Counted from the first letter of the stretch, positions 51,615 to 60,694 are shown. The stretch is DNA of 64,000 bases from F1-120-MAGs238 sp964484185 (GCA_964484185.1 CAZAEQ010000001.1:186001-250000), one strand, 5' to 3'. The notes: generated by a model not told the origin, from the letters alone. Made by a program: numbers and translations.

Positions 51615-52340
51615 ATGGTTTTCCCAAAGAAACGCATCCCCGGTTTCACCCTCATCGAACTCCTCGTCGTCATTTCCGTCATCGCTGTCCTCATCGCCAT
51701 TCTCCTCCCCGCCCTCGGCCATGTCCGCAGCACTGCCCGCACCCAAAAGTGTTCCGTCAACCTCCGCTCTATCGCTCAAGCCTTCAACCTCTACTCCGCC
51801 GACAACAAAGAACGCATGCCGCACTGGTCGCAGTGGCACACCTACCACGGCGATGGCACCGGCAACGACACCCCTGGCCCCGGCTGGGCCGAACTCATCG
51901 AAACCCACCTCGACTCTTTCGAAGCCTTTCAATGCGCTGCCCGCAAACGCGATGACATTCTCGTCGCCTACTTCATCCAGGCCCGCTTCACCGCATCCCG
52001 CACCAGCGGCCAGTTTTACCAAAGTCTCTACGCCCCCGATGTGAAACTCACTTCTCAGTTCATCATGCTCGGCGATGGCACCAATCCCAATCTCTTCTCC
52101 GCTCCCTACGGCAACTCGCCAAAGCCCCCCAATGTCGACCCCGATGATGCACGCTGGCCTGGGACCTTTTATCCCGGCGAAACTCGCCCGCATCCCGGCA
52201 AGGGCGATGACAGTGGGGGCGGAACTGGCTCCAGCAACCTTGCATTCTTCGATGGCCATGTCAAAGACTTCGTAAAATACGAGTCCGACACAATGACTTG
52301 GCACGGCAACCAGATGTTGCCATGGAATCAGGTGCGCTAA
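51615..52340 (+). CDS. Type II prepilin-like protein (N-methylation, H-x9-DG type)
   Basis: The product is 241 aa from the ATG at 51615, with GGGAG upstream; 10 extra residues are possible from 51585. The prepilin leader ends in G and is followed by FTLIELLVVISVIAVLIAIL, with cleavage at Gly-Phe and Glu at +5. A short C-terminal block LAFFDGHVKDF matches the planctomycete DUF1559/pseudopilin DG-type signature. These proteins form short pilus-like or secretion-related filaments; planctomycetes have many copies of unknown specific role. It is divergent from the DHS-like gene. Downstream, 188 bp separate it from mhqO. Confidence 0.85.
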   Translation: MVFPKKRIPGFTLIELLVVISVIAVLIAILLPALGHVRSTARTQKCSVNLRSIAQAFNLYSADNKERMPHWSQWHTYHGDGTGNDTPGPGWAELIETHLDSFEAFQCAARKRDDILVAYFIQARFTASRTSGQFYQSLYAPDVKLTSQFIMLGDGTNPNLFSAPYGNSPKPPNVDPDDARWPGTFYPGETRPHPGKGDDSGGGTGSSNLAFFDGHVKDFVKYESDTMTWHGNQMLPWNQVR

Positions 52341-52528
52341 CCGCTCCAATCGTCTTTCTTTCGCTCACGCTCGGGTTCCGTTTTTCGCTGTGAGCATCAT
52401 GTTCGCTCGCACTGGTGATCCGTTTGGCGGACAACTGACTGTCTCTCCGCATCGATCTGATTCTGAAACTGCCTTCATTCCGCGGCGTCAAACTGACAAC
52501 AATCAATTCGAAATCGAAAGGAATCACA

Positions 52529-53476
52529 ATGTCAACGCCTACAACCGGAATCCATCACATCACCGCAGTAGCGTCCGGCCCGCAAAAAAATCTCGACTTC
52601 TACGTCAGCACGCTCGGCCTCCAACTCGCCAAGCGGACCGTCAACTTTGATGACCCCGCAACCTATCACCTCTACTTTGGCGATGCCGCCGGCTCGCCCG
52701 GAACCATCCTCACATTCTTCCCCTGGCCCGGCGCAAAACGCGGCACACGCGGCTCAGGTGTCGTCAGCGCAACCACATTCGCCGTGCCACTGGGTAGCCT
52801 GAACACTTGGTCCAACCGTCTCAAATCACTGGGGCTAGCGACCTCCGAATCCACCCGATTCGGAACTCCGGTAATTCAATTCGAAGACCACGATGGCACG
52901 CAGCTCGAACTCGCCGAGTCCGCCGCTCGCTCATCGAATCCGCCAAAAGCTCTCGACGCATCAATCGCCATCACCGGCTTTCACAGCGCGACGCTCACCG
53001 TGCGCGATCTCGATGGCACCATGCGAATGATGAAAGACCACTTGGGCATGAAAGTCGCCGCTAACGAAGGCAACCGCACCCGCCTCATCGCGGGGAACGG
53101 CACAGCGATGGCCAGCATCGTCGACCTCGTCCACGAACCCCAAACACCAATCGCCCATCTGGGGGCAGGCATCGTCCACCACATCGCGATGCGCGTGAAC
53201 GACGATGCCCACCAACAGGAACTCCAAAATTCTCTCATGGACGCCGGCTTCGGCGTCACCGATGTCCGCGAACGCATGTACTTCCGCAGCGTCTATTACC
53301 GCGAGCGCAGCGGCGTCCTCTTCGAACTCGCCACCGATTCCCCGGGCTTCCTCATCGACGAAACCCCTGACACACTCGGCAGTGCACTCAAGCTGCCGCC
53401 ACAATACGAACCCATGCGATCCAAAATCGAAACCAGACTTCCAGTACTCAACACACCCGAAGTCGCAAAGGTCTGA
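52529..53476 (+). CDS. mhqO: Ring-cleaving dioxygenase, VOC family (MhqO-like)
   Basis: The product is 315 aa with two vicinal-oxygen-chelate modules. The first starts GIHHITAVASGPQKNLDFYV, the second FHSATLTVRDLDGTMRMMKD. Further features are VHHIAMRV and a final YYRERSGVLFELATDSPGF, with His, His and Glu as likely metal ligands. MhqO-type enzymes open hydroquinone or quinone rings in stress defence. The neighbouring alpha/beta hydrolase (MhqD type) 22 bp downstream supports this. AAAGGA precedes the ATG. No MhqR-type repressor gene was seen nearby. Confidence 0.88.
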   Translation: MSTPTTGIHHITAVASGPQKNLDFYVSTLGLQLAKRTVNFDDPATYHLYFGDAAGSPGTILTFFPWPGAKRGTRGSGVVSATTFAVPLGSLNTWSNRLKSLGLATSESTRFGTPVIQFEDHDGTQLELAESAARSSNPPKALDASIAITGFHSATLTVRDLDGTMRMMKDHLGMKVAANEGNRTRLIAGNGTAMASIVDLVHEPQTPIAHLGAGIVHHIAMRVNDDAHQQELQNSLMDAGFGVTDVRERMYFRSVYYRERSGVLFELATDSPGFLIDETPDTLGSALKLPPQYEPMRSKIETRLPVLNTPEVAKV

Positions 53477-53498
53477 ACAGGTCAAATCAGGTCAAACC

Positions 53499-54122
53499 AT
53501 GTCACTCAACCTTCATCAACACGTGTACACCAAAGGTTCCGGTCCGCGCACGCTCCTCTTGCTCCACGGCACCGGCGGCGATGAACACGACCTCATCCCG
53601 CTCGCCCGCTCGCTCGACCCAGAAGCCTCAATCCTCAGCCCCCGCGGCAACATCAACGAAAACGGCGCACTGCGCTTCTTCCGCCGCCTCGCCGAGGGAG
53701 TCTTCGACCTCGCCGATGTAGAACGCCGCACCCGCGATCTCGCAACGTGGCTCAACTCTACCATCACTCACTACGCAATCGACCCTGCTGGCCTGACAGC
53801 AGTGGGGTACAGCAACGGCGCCAACACCATCGCCGCCATGCAACTCCTTCATCCAAACCCACTCACACGCTCCATCCTCCTTCGAGCCATGGTCACCGCA
53901 ACTCCGTCAAAGCTCCCAGACCTCTCCGCTGCGCACATCCTCATGCTCAACGGCGAGCGCGATGCCATCATCCCCCTCTCCAACGCCCAGCGCCTCGCCG
54001 CCACATTCAAAACCGCAGGTGCCCACATCAACCACCAAGCCCTCCCCTGCGGCCACGAACTCATCGCCGATGACCTCCGCATCGCGCACGCCTGGCTGCG
54101 ATCCTCAGCAACCACGGCCTGA
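53499..54122 (+). CDS. Alpha/beta hydrolase, MhqD-like
   Basis: The product is 207 aa from the ATG at 53499 (MSLNLHQHVYTKGSGPR). The catalytic set is Ser in GYSNGAN (about 105), Asp in NGERDAIIP and His in CGHELIADD. It resembles MhqD/YodD-type phospholipase/carboxylesterase-like hydrolases that accompany MhqO in quinone detoxification. The reaction is unproven. The spacing from mhqO is 22 bp and to the MFS gene 26 bp, so all are one transcript. The frame is open further upstream inside mhqO but those residues are shadow. Confidence 0.85.
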   Translation: MSLNLHQHVYTKGSGPRTLLLLHGTGGDEHDLIPLARSLDPEASILSPRGNINENGALRFFRRLAEGVFDLADVERRTRDLATWLNSTITHYAIDPAGLTAVGYSNGANTIAAMQLLHPNPLTRSILLRAMVTATPSKLPDLSAAHILMLNGERDAIIPLSNAQRLAATFKTAGAHINHQALPCGHELIADDLRIAHAWLRSSATTA

Positions 54123-54148
54123 TTTGCCTACTACTCTGCTCCCGCAGC

Positions 54149-55456
54149 ATGCCCAAATCGATCGAATCACCTCCAGCGCCCCATGCCTTCTCACCCCTCT
54201 CCCTCCCAGACTTCCGCTGGCTCTGGATCGCCGCGCTCGCATCCAACATCGGCACCTGGGCCCAAGAAATCGGCGCAGGTTGGCAAATGGCCATTTCAAC
54301 CAAAGACCTCGACCCCTCCCGCGCAGCACTCATGGTGGCCCTCGTCCAGTTTGCCAGCAGTATCCCCGCATTCCTCCTCACCATGCCGGCCGGCGCACTC
54401 GCTGATGTTATGAACCGCCGCAAAATCATGCTTGCATGGCAATGTCTCGCCGCTGTCGCCGCCGCCAGCCTCGCGATAGTCGCTTGGTCTGGCCACATCA
54501 CTCCCTGGATGATCTTGCTCGCCACGTTGTCAATCGGCATCAGCGCTGCAATCACCAACCCCGCATGGCAGACCGCCATGGTTGAATTGGTCCCCGCAAA
54601 TCAGGTCCCGCAGGCCGCAGCGCTCAACTCAGTCTCTCTCAACCTCTCCCGCACCATCGGTCCCGCAATCGGCGGCCTCCTCGTCGCAGCTCAAGGTCCC
54701 GCCGCCGCCTTCACGCTCAACGCTCTGAGTTTCTCCTTGTTCATACTTGTACTCTGGCGATGGAAATATGTCCCGACTCACCACGCTGATAGTTCCGAGC
54801 GCGTGGTCGATGCCCTCGCATCCGGTCTCGCACACATTCGCTCCTCGCGGCCGGTTCACGCGATGATCGTTCGTACCGCCAGCTACGTAATCTTCGCAAG
54901 TGCGCTGTGGGCGCTCCTGCCCCTGATCGCCCGCAATGAACTTCATACTGGGTCCACGGGATACGGATGGCTTCTTGCTTCACTCGGCCTGGGTGCGGTG
55001 TTGGCAACCCTTCTTTTGCCACGTATCCGGACACGACTTGGCCCCAATCAGGTCCTCGCCGCCGCCGCAATCCTCTACGGCACAATGATGGCAATCATCG
55101 CCGCACTCGCCAAGTTCCGCGGCGATCAGCCCAACACGCTCCTCCTCGCATTGCCAGCAATGTTCCTCGCCGGTACCGCATGGCTTGCCATGGTCGTCAC
55201 CATCAACACCAACGCTCAAATGATCTCTCCGCCCCAATTCCGCGGCCGCGTCTTCGCCTGTTATCTCACAGTTCACTTCGGCACTCTCGCGGCAGGAAGC
55301 CTGCTCTGGGGCATCGTCGCAGGCAGCCTCGGTGTACCCCATGCCCTGTTCATTTCCGCATCGGGCATGCTTCTCGGCCTGCTCACCATGCTCAAATACA
55401 GAATCATCGAAACGCCGCCTGCTTCATACTCGCCGTCACCACTGGAAGGAAAATGA
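54149..55456 (+). CDS. MFS transporter (EntS/MFS_3-like)
   Basis: The product is 435 aa with about 12 membrane helices. Typical segments are FRWLWIAALASNIGTWAQ, AGALADVMNRRKIML (the loop 2-3 motif), ITNPAWQTAMVELVPANQVPQ, RTIGPAIGGLLVA and PPQFRGRVFACYL. It resembles the enterobactin-exporter-like MFS_3 group of drug/siderophore exporters. It lies between mhqD and xapX and likely exports toxic aromatic or quinone products; this substrate is inferred from context. Its stop overlaps the xapX start (ATGA). No Shine-Dalgarno is clear at the ATG. Confidence 0.85.
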   Translation: MPKSIESPPAPHAFSPLSLPDFRWLWIAALASNIGTWAQEIGAGWQMAISTKDLDPSRAALMVALVQFASSIPAFLLTMPAGALADVMNRRKIMLAWQCLAAVAAASLAIVAWSGHITPWMILLATLSIGISAAITNPAWQTAMVELVPANQVPQAAALNSVSLNLSRTIGPAIGGLLVAAQGPAAAFTLNALSFSLFILVLWRWKYVPTHHADSSERVVDALASGLAHIRSSRPVHAMIVRTASYVIFASALWALLPLIARNELHTGSTGYGWLLASLGLGAVLATLLLPRIRTRLGPNQVLAAAAILYGTMMAIIAALAKFRGDQPNTLLLALPAMFLAGTAWLAMVVTINTNAQMISPPQFRGRVFACYLTVHFGTLAAGSLLWGIVAGSLGVPHALFISASGMLLGLLTMLKYRIIETPPASYSPSPLEGK

Positions 55457-55665
55457 ACATGAAAATTGCGCTCGCACTGCTCATCGCATTTGGAATCGGT
55501 TTTGGTTGTGCGTGGTTCCAAGTACCCACTCCAGCGCCCCCGACACTCCTCGGCGCTGCATTCGTCATGATGATGACTGTGGGCTTTATGACAGCAACCA
55601 AGCTGCGCTCACCCGCCGCCGTTGCTCCCATAGCAACTCGTCAGGAAGCCCGTTCCAATCCTTAA
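55453..55665 (+). CDS. XapX domain small membrane protein
   Basis: The product is 70 aa from the ATG at 55453 (overlap ATGA with the MFS gene), or from the ATG two codons later. GGAAGG precedes it. Two helices flank a Pro-rich turn: MKIALALLIAFGIGFGCAW, VPTPAPPTLLGAAFVM. That is the XapX pattern (helix, P-x-PAPP, helix). XapX proteins are found with xanthine and quinone-type genes and have no known function. Its position at the end of the mhq operon suggests a role with the MFS pump or with aromatic stress. Confidence 0.7.
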   Translation: MNMKIALALLIAFGIGFGCAWFQVPTPAPPTLLGAAFVMMMTVGFMTATKLRSPAAVAPIATRQEARSNP

Positions 55666-55883
55666 GCAAGATATTTGCCAGAAATCCACACGCCGCCGAT
55701 GCACGCCGCAGTGATGATCCACATCGCGATCACGCTCGTCACAAAATATGGAAACACACACATGAGCACACCTGCGCCAAGACAGCGCAGATTGGTCTGC
55801 TTCTTCCCATAGATGAAAAAAGCCATCCCAATCAGCCCGATAATGACACTCGAAAATAACGACCAGGGGTTGCCGAAGTCCAT
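55662..55883 (-). CDS. Small two-helix membrane protein
   Basis: The product is 73 aa with two or three predicted helices (SVIIGLIGMAFFIYG, VLMCVFPYFVTSVIAMWIITAA). It begins MDFGNPWSLFSS, a start I recall in small planctomycete/proteobacterial inner-membrane proteins of unknown function. It converges with xapX, sharing 4 nt at the stops. The composition (Gly, Ile, Phe) and lack of charged loops agree with a real membrane protein. No Shine-Dalgarno is clear before the ATG. Confidence 0.65.
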   Translation of the reverse strand: MDFGNPWSLFSSVIIGLIGMAFFIYGKKQTNLRCLGAGVLMCVFPYFVTSVIAMWIITAACIGGVWISGKYLA

Positions 55884-56025
55884 GCTGAAGTAATCGTCCC
55901 GATCACCATCAAGTCGTGGTGTTTACCGCCCTGCCGAGTTCTGGCTCAGATGCGCCAATCCGCCTGCATCACCTCTTCCACTCACGCACGTCCGAAATGC
56001 CTTTCATTACTGCCTTCGGTTTTCA

Positions 56026-56056
56026 CTAATGCCTAATGCCTGCTGCCTAATGCCTG
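56026..56056. repeat. CTAATGCC short tandem repeat
   Basis: Three copies of CTAATGCC, with one GCTGCC break, occupy 56026-56056. A second cluster lies at 58451-58470. The unit looks like a dispersed, text-like repeat; it lies in the gap 55884-56104, which holds no gene. Confidence 0.7.
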
Positions 56057-56104
56057 TACCGTCCAGATCGACACCCCGAACCCGAACATGGTTATGATGC
56101 CCGC

Positions 56105-56929
56105 TTGAAACTCAACGGCAGAAAAACAGTTGTCACCGTATGGATTCTCCTTGTCCTGGCGGCCATCGGCATCCTCTGGTCGCGCGGACCTCTGCCGCAG
56201 GATCAGGCCTATCACGCCTTCGCCGACCATCGCCCACTCTGGGGCATTCCCAATTTCGGCGACGTCATGTCCAATCTCCCCTTCGCATTCATCGGCGCCT
56301 ACGGCATGTGGCTCATCATGTGGCTCCATCGCCGCCGCACAACCAACTCAGCAAAACTTCTCGGTAACGCCGACTTTGCCTCCCTCACCATCTTCTGCGT
56401 CGGCGTCATCCTCACCTGTTTCGGCTCCGCCTACTACCACTGGTCGCCCAGCAACGCCACGCTCGCGTGGGACCGATTCCCCATGACCATCGCATTTGCC
56501 GGGCTCGTGGCAATGGTGGTGTCCGACCGCATCTCCTCACGCCTCGCCGCCTGGCTGCTGATTCCCCTTCTATGCGCCGGTGCCGCCTCCGTCTTCTACT
56601 GGCACTACACCGAACAGCAGGGCCGCGGCGACCTGCGCCCATACGCAATCGTCCAGTTCGCACCGCTCTGCATGCTCCCCGTCATGGCCCTGGGCTTCAA
56701 AGCCCGCTACCTCAAAGCCGGTGTCCTCATGCACGCACTCTTCTGGTACGCGCTCGCAAAGGTCCTCGAAACCGCCGACCACCAGGTCTTCAAAGCCTGG
56801 ACCCTGCTCGGCATCGAAGTAGTCAGCGGCCACTCTCTCAAACACGTCGCTGCTTCGGTCGCACCGCTGGTCATCCTGAATGGAATTCGCAAGCAGGCGT
56901 TGCTTGAAGAACCAACACGCTCCTACTAA
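56105..56929 (+). CDS. Alkaline ceramidase-like membrane hydrolase (CREST superfamily)
   Basis: The product is 274 aa starting at a TTG at 56105. TATGAT (56093-56098) ends 6 nt before the TTG, which supports this start. About seven helices are predicted. CREST-type active residues are seen in GSAYYHWSPSNATLAWDRFP (Ser, His, Asp) and SGHSLKHVAAS (two His), the zinc-hydrolase arrangement of ceramidases. It could cleave amide-linked lipids; a sphingolipid substrate is only a guess in a bacterium. It converges with the phytanoyl-CoA-dioxygenase-like gene, sharing 4 nt. Confidence 0.78.
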   Translation: MKLNGRKTVVTVWILLVLAAIGILWSRGPLPQDQAYHAFADHRPLWGIPNFGDVMSNLPFAFIGAYGMWLIMWLHRRRTTNSAKLLGNADFASLTIFCVGVILTCFGSAYYHWSPSNATLAWDRFPMTIAFAGLVAMVVSDRISSRLAAWLLIPLLCAGAASVFYWHYTEQQGRGDLRPYAIVQFAPLCMLPVMALGFKARYLKAGVLMHALFWYALAKVLETADHQVFKAWTLLGIEVVSGHSLKHVAASVAPLVILNGIRKQALLEEPTRSY

Positions 56930-57621
56930 ATCCGCGCCCACTGCAACGGGGCGGGAAGATCGACCGATGCAAACTCAAGATGAATCACGCGACGATGCGA
57001 AGCGGCAGCCGACTTGCGCGAAGCGTGAAGGATGAGCGGACGCATCAAAATCGCATCGCCCGCTTTGCAACACACCGCGACCGCCGCACTGTCGCAAGTC
57101 GTTCGATCAATCTCGGCATCAGCCACCAACTCGTGATGTGATCCCGGCACCACAAGCAGAGGGCCATTGTCAGCTTCGCAATCATCAAGGTGAATCCGGA
57201 CCGTAAGCATCCCCGCCAATACATCAACCGGCGGCTGAACATGCGGAATTCCCGCCTTTGTTGACCACGGTCTAAAACCCTCAACCTCATGTTGCTCATT
57301 GACAGCAATGGTCGTGTCCTGATGCCAGACCACATCCCAGTTCGCATCAGGCGACTTATCAAACAGGATCGATCGCGTCACAAAAGCGCCCGCTCCAAGA
57401 ACCGGCTCAACGAGTGCCCGTACCTCTGCCGATCTGGCAAGTTCCACCGCGGCAGGCGACAGCGTCAAGAGCGACCTCACCCCGCCACGGCGCTTAGAAC
57501 TCTGTTCGAGCAGTGGACCAACCGCCGCTATCAATTCGCTGATCTGCGAACCGCTCAGGACAGCTCTCTCCACAGCACAACCATCCCGGTCTAGTGAAAG
57601 TGTGTGCTCAAGGGTCCTCAT
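56926..57621 (-). CDS. Phytanoyl-CoA dioxygenase family protein
   Basis: The product is 231 aa from the ATG at 57621; the longer frame is non-coding in look. The Fe(II)/2-oxoglutarate site has WHQDTTI (His and Asp) near residue 100 and a distal His in ILHASRKS, followed by HRRVIHLEFAS with a likely 2-oxoglutarate-binding Arg. The inserted GPLLVVPGSHH segment is typical of PhyH proteins. It hydroxylates an unknown small molecule. The N-terminal 60 residues are less conserved. The start is divergent from the TauE gene, 60 bp apart. Both starts lack a good ribosome site. Confidence 0.82.
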   Translation of the reverse strand: MRTLEHTLSLDRDGCAVERAVLSGSQISELIAAVGPLLEQSSKRRGGVRSLLTLSPAAVELARSAEVRALVEPVLGAGAFVTRSILFDKSPDANWDVVWHQDTTIAVNEQHEVEGFRPWSTKAGIPHVQPPVDVLAGMLTVRIHLDDCEADNGPLLVVPGSHHELVADAEIDRTTCDSAAVAVCCKAGDAILMRPLILHASRKSAAASHRRVIHLEFASVDLPAPLQWARI

Positions 57622-57681
57622 GAAGTTCAAACGTAGCCCGATTCCGGGCTCGCAGCGCACCCCATACCCTCCGATCCCGAA

Positions 57682-58464
57682 ATGGAACTCGCCGCCGGTC
57701 CAATCATCCTCTGCACCGCCGCCGCATTCGTCGCCTCCGCGATCAACGCCGTCGCCGGTGGCGGCACATTCCTCTCCTTCCCAGTCCTCACCGGCATCGC
57801 CGGTCTCTCCGAAAAAGCCGCAAATATCACCAGCACAATCGGCCTCTGGCCCGGCGCTGCTTCCTCCGTCGTCGCCGCCCGCGCCGACTTTCACCTGATC
57901 CCGCGCCGCCAGCTCATCACGTACTCGCTAGTTAGCCTGATCGGTGCAAGCCTCGGCGCAATCCTTCTCCGCACCACCAGCTCTGAATCCTTCAAAATCG
58001 CAATCCCGTGGCTGCTCCTCATCGCAACCCTCTCCTTCGCCTTTGGAAAACGCCTTTCCACCGCCGCCCAGAAACTCATCCGCCACAGTCATGGCATGCC
58101 CGTGCTGGCCACATTCCTCCAGTTCCTCATCGCTATCTATGGCGGCTACTTCGGCGCAGGCATCGGCGTCCTCATGCTCGCAGGCCTTGCAATCAGCGGC
58201 ATAGAAGAACTGCGAACCGCCAACGCACTGAAAGTAGTTCTGGGAACCATCATCAACGCTGTCGCCGTCGCGATCTTCATCACGTCACCCGATGCCCGCT
58301 GGAACCTGATTCTCCCCATGGCCATCGCCTCAATCGCCGGCGGTTTCCTCGGAATGAAAATTGCTCGCAAAATGCCACAAACCGCGTTGCGTGTATTAAT
58401 CATCGCAATCGGCACCATATTAACATGTATTTACTTTGCAAAAATCACAATGCCTAATGCCTAA
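57682..58464 (+). CDS. TauE/SafE family sulfite/sulfoacetate exporter
   Basis: The product is 260 aa with about eight helices in two similar halves. It has NAVAGGGTFLSFPVLTGIAG in the first half and GGYFGAGIGVLMLAGLAISG in the second, the paired motifs of the family. Later ANALKVVLGTIINAVAVAIF is typical. Members export sulfite, sulfoacetate or related organosulfonates; the substrate is not certain here. It stands alone after the divergent PhyH-like gene. Downstream, 127 bp hold repeats before speA ends. Confidence 0.88.
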   Translation: MELAAGPIILCTAAAFVASAINAVAGGGTFLSFPVLTGIAGLSEKAANITSTIGLWPGAASSVVAARADFHLIPRRQLITYSLVSLIGASLGAILLRTTSSESFKIAIPWLLLIATLSFAFGKRLSTAAQKLIRHSHGMPVLATFLQFLIAIYGGYFGAGIGVLMLAGLAISGIEELRTANALKVVLGTIINAVAVAIFITSPDARWNLILPMAIASIAGGFLGMKIARKMPQTALRVLIIAIGTILTCIYFAKITMPNA

Positions 58465-58527
58465 TGCCTTTAAACCCCTCCCATTGCCTTCCTCTGCGTT
58501 TCTTCTGCGGTCTCTGCGGACTCTGCG
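58451..58527. repeat. CTAATGCC and CTCTGCG short repeats
   Basis: TGCCTAATGCCTAATGCC (58451-58468) is followed at 58491-58527 by imperfect CTCTGCG / TTCTGCGG repeats. Both look like the dispersed text-like repeats of planctomycetes. They lie between the convergent TauE and speA genes, where a terminator would be expected. Confidence 0.65.
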
Positions 58528-58591
58528 TACCAAGACACAGACTCGCGAAGCAAGGCTGCAACGGTTCAGCGTTCATGACTCAAATTCCCAA

Positions 58592-60592
58592 TCAACCTTC
58601 CAGATACGTGTAGCCTTCAAGCCCATCATCGAAGTACTTCAGCAAGCTCTTGCCTTCACCGATAGTCAATCGACCCTGCTTACACGCCGCTTCGATGTCT
58701 AATCGCATCGACCGCTTCATATCCGGAATGTCATACTGCACATACTGCAGGACCTCCTCAACCGTGTCACCTTCAATCACTTCATCGATCGACCAATGTC
58801 CGGCATCATCAATAGTCAGGTGCACCGCATGGGTATCGCCAAGTAGGTTGTGCAAATCGCCGAGAATTTCCTGATACGCGCCCAGCAGGAACACACCCAG
58901 GTAATAAGGTTCCACGCCCTGGCCTTCGCCCGGCAAGTCCTTCAACTCATGCAACTCAAGCGTCTTCTTATCAATCCGCTTATCCACAAAGTGATCGATC
59001 TTCCCATCCGAATCACACGTGATATCCGCGAGAATTCCCACGCGTGCCGGCCGCTCGTTCAAGCGGTGAATCGGCGCGATCGGGAACAGCTGATCAATCG
59101 CCCAGCTATCCGGCATGCTCTGGAACAGCGAGAAATTGCAGAAATAGATATCGCTCAAAAGCTCCGGCAGCGATTCAAATTCTTCCGGCAGTTCGCCCTT
59201 GCGCTTGGCCCGATCAAGCAGCTTCGCCGCGATCGAAAAGAACAACTGCTCGCTCGCCGCACGCATGTGCAGCGACATATAGCCAAGCCCAAACAAACTC
59301 ATCGCTTCATCGCGCGCAGTTGCCGCATCGTGATACGCCTCGGCCAAGTTGCGATCCGACACATTTTTGAACGTCTCAAGCAAATCGATAATCGGCTGCG
59401 GAACCTCAGTCTCCAATTTCATCTGTGCTTCAATCGCCTCAATATCCGGCGAAGTTTCAAACCGGCTCGATCCCAGCACATCGATTACCAAAACACTCGA
59501 ATAAGCCGTCATTGCGCGGCCAGACTCCGACAAAATCATCGGGTGCTTCACACCCGCTTCATCGCACACAGTCTTTATGCGATACACCACATCGTTCGCA
59601 TATTCCTGAATCGTGTAGTTAATGCTGCTCGACCACGCGCTCTGCGAGCCGTCATAATCAACGCCCATCCCGCCGCCAATGTCGAGCATTTCCAGGCCCG
59701 CGCCCATGTTGGCCAGATCGCAATAGATATGGCACAGTTCGTTCACAGCGTTCTTAAACACGCGAATGTCAAACAACTGGCTGCCCACATGGCAGTGCAG
59801 AAGTTTCAGGCAATCCAGCATGTCATGCTTCTTCAGATACTCAACGGCCTTGATGACCTCGTGCACAAACAAACCAAACTTCGATCGCACGCCTGCGGAG
59901 CTTTCCCATCTGCCCGCGCCGCGGCTCGACAGCTTTACGCGCAAGCCGATCTTCGGCCGCACATTAAGTGCCTTTGCGTGCTTCACCACCAGCTCAAGCT
60001 CAGTCCACTTCTCAACAACCGGAATGATGTTTCGCCCAAGCTTGGCCGCAAGCATCACCGTCTCAATGAACTCATCATCCTTGAAACCGTTGCAGATGAT
60101 CGGCATGCCGTTCACGCCGGGGCCGCCAGCAGTTGCCGAAAGTCCCAGCACCGCAATCAGCTCAGGCTTTGAACCCGCTTCAAGACCGAAATTCATCTCT
60201 ACTGCAAGGCTCGCAATCTGCTCACAGATATGCCGCTGCTGATTCACCTTGATCGGATAGACACACGAGTACTGCCCGCCATACGTCTGGTCCGCGATCG
60301 AGATATCAAATGCCTTGCGAATTTCGCGCAGGCGATGTGACAGCAAGTCATTGAATCGAAGCAGCACCGGTGTATGAATCCCGCGCTCTTTCAAACCGTC
60401 AACCACTTCCTTGAGGTCGATCTGCTTGTCAGCTTCCTTCGTCGGCAGCACCGCCAGGTGCCCGCGCGAGTTCACGCTCACGTAACCCTTGCCCCAATCC
60501 GGAATGCCATAGAGCTGCGCTGAATCAGCACATGTCCATGTCCCGTGCAAAAAAATGTCATGCGAACTGCTCGAACTTGAAATCGTTGCCAT
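58592..60592 (-). CDS. speA: Biosynthetic arginine decarboxylase
   Basis: The product is 666 aa from the ATG at 60592 (MATISSSSSSHD); the open frame extends 55 codons upstream, but those codons look non-coding. E. coli SpeA is 658 aa, so the length fits. The PLP-binding Lys is in YPIKVNQQRH; GFKDDEFIE, HCHVGSQL, DIGGGMGVDYDGS and ADITCDSDGKIDHFVD are SpeA hallmarks. It converts arginine to agmatine, the first step to putrescine and spermidine. A hairpin upstream (60699-60713) lies between metK and speA and may be a terminator or attenuator. Confidence 0.95.
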   Translation of the reverse strand: MATISSSSSSHDIFLHGTWTCADSAQLYGIPDWGKGYVSVNSRGHLAVLPTKEADKQIDLKEVVDGLKERGIHTPVLLRFNDLLSHRLREIRKAFDISIADQTYGGQYSCVYPIKVNQQRHICEQIASLAVEMNFGLEAGSKPELIAVLGLSATAGGPGVNGMPIICNGFKDDEFIETVMLAAKLGRNIIPVVEKWTELELVVKHAKALNVRPKIGLRVKLSSRGAGRWESSAGVRSKFGLFVHEVIKAVEYLKKHDMLDCLKLLHCHVGSQLFDIRVFKNAVNELCHIYCDLANMGAGLEMLDIGGGMGVDYDGSQSAWSSSINYTIQEYANDVVYRIKTVCDEAGVKHPMILSESGRAMTAYSSVLVIDVLGSSRFETSPDIEAIEAQMKLETEVPQPIIDLLETFKNVSDRNLAEAYHDAATARDEAMSLFGLGYMSLHMRAASEQLFFSIAAKLLDRAKRKGELPEEFESLPELLSDIYFCNFSLFQSMPDSWAIDQLFPIAPIHRLNERPARVGILADITCDSDGKIDHFVDKRIDKKTLELHELKDLPGEGQGVEPYYLGVFLLGAYQEILGDLHNLLGDTHAVHLTIDDAGHWSIDEVIEGDTVEEVLQYVQYDIPDMKRSMRLDIEAACKQGRLTIGEGKSLLKYFDDGLEGYTYLEG

Positions 60593-60694
60593 CGTGGCTG
60601 CTGCCTGTCGCCGTTCCCGCTGGCGTTCCGTGCCGCGAGAACTGCATGTCGCAAACGCCGTCATCCGTGCGAGTGTGCGTTTGCGTGGATACTG

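Noticed and set aside
58850..60172. 440-codon open frame on the plus strand
   Set aside because: Antisense to speA; composition very rich in Arg, His and Ile, no family resemblance.
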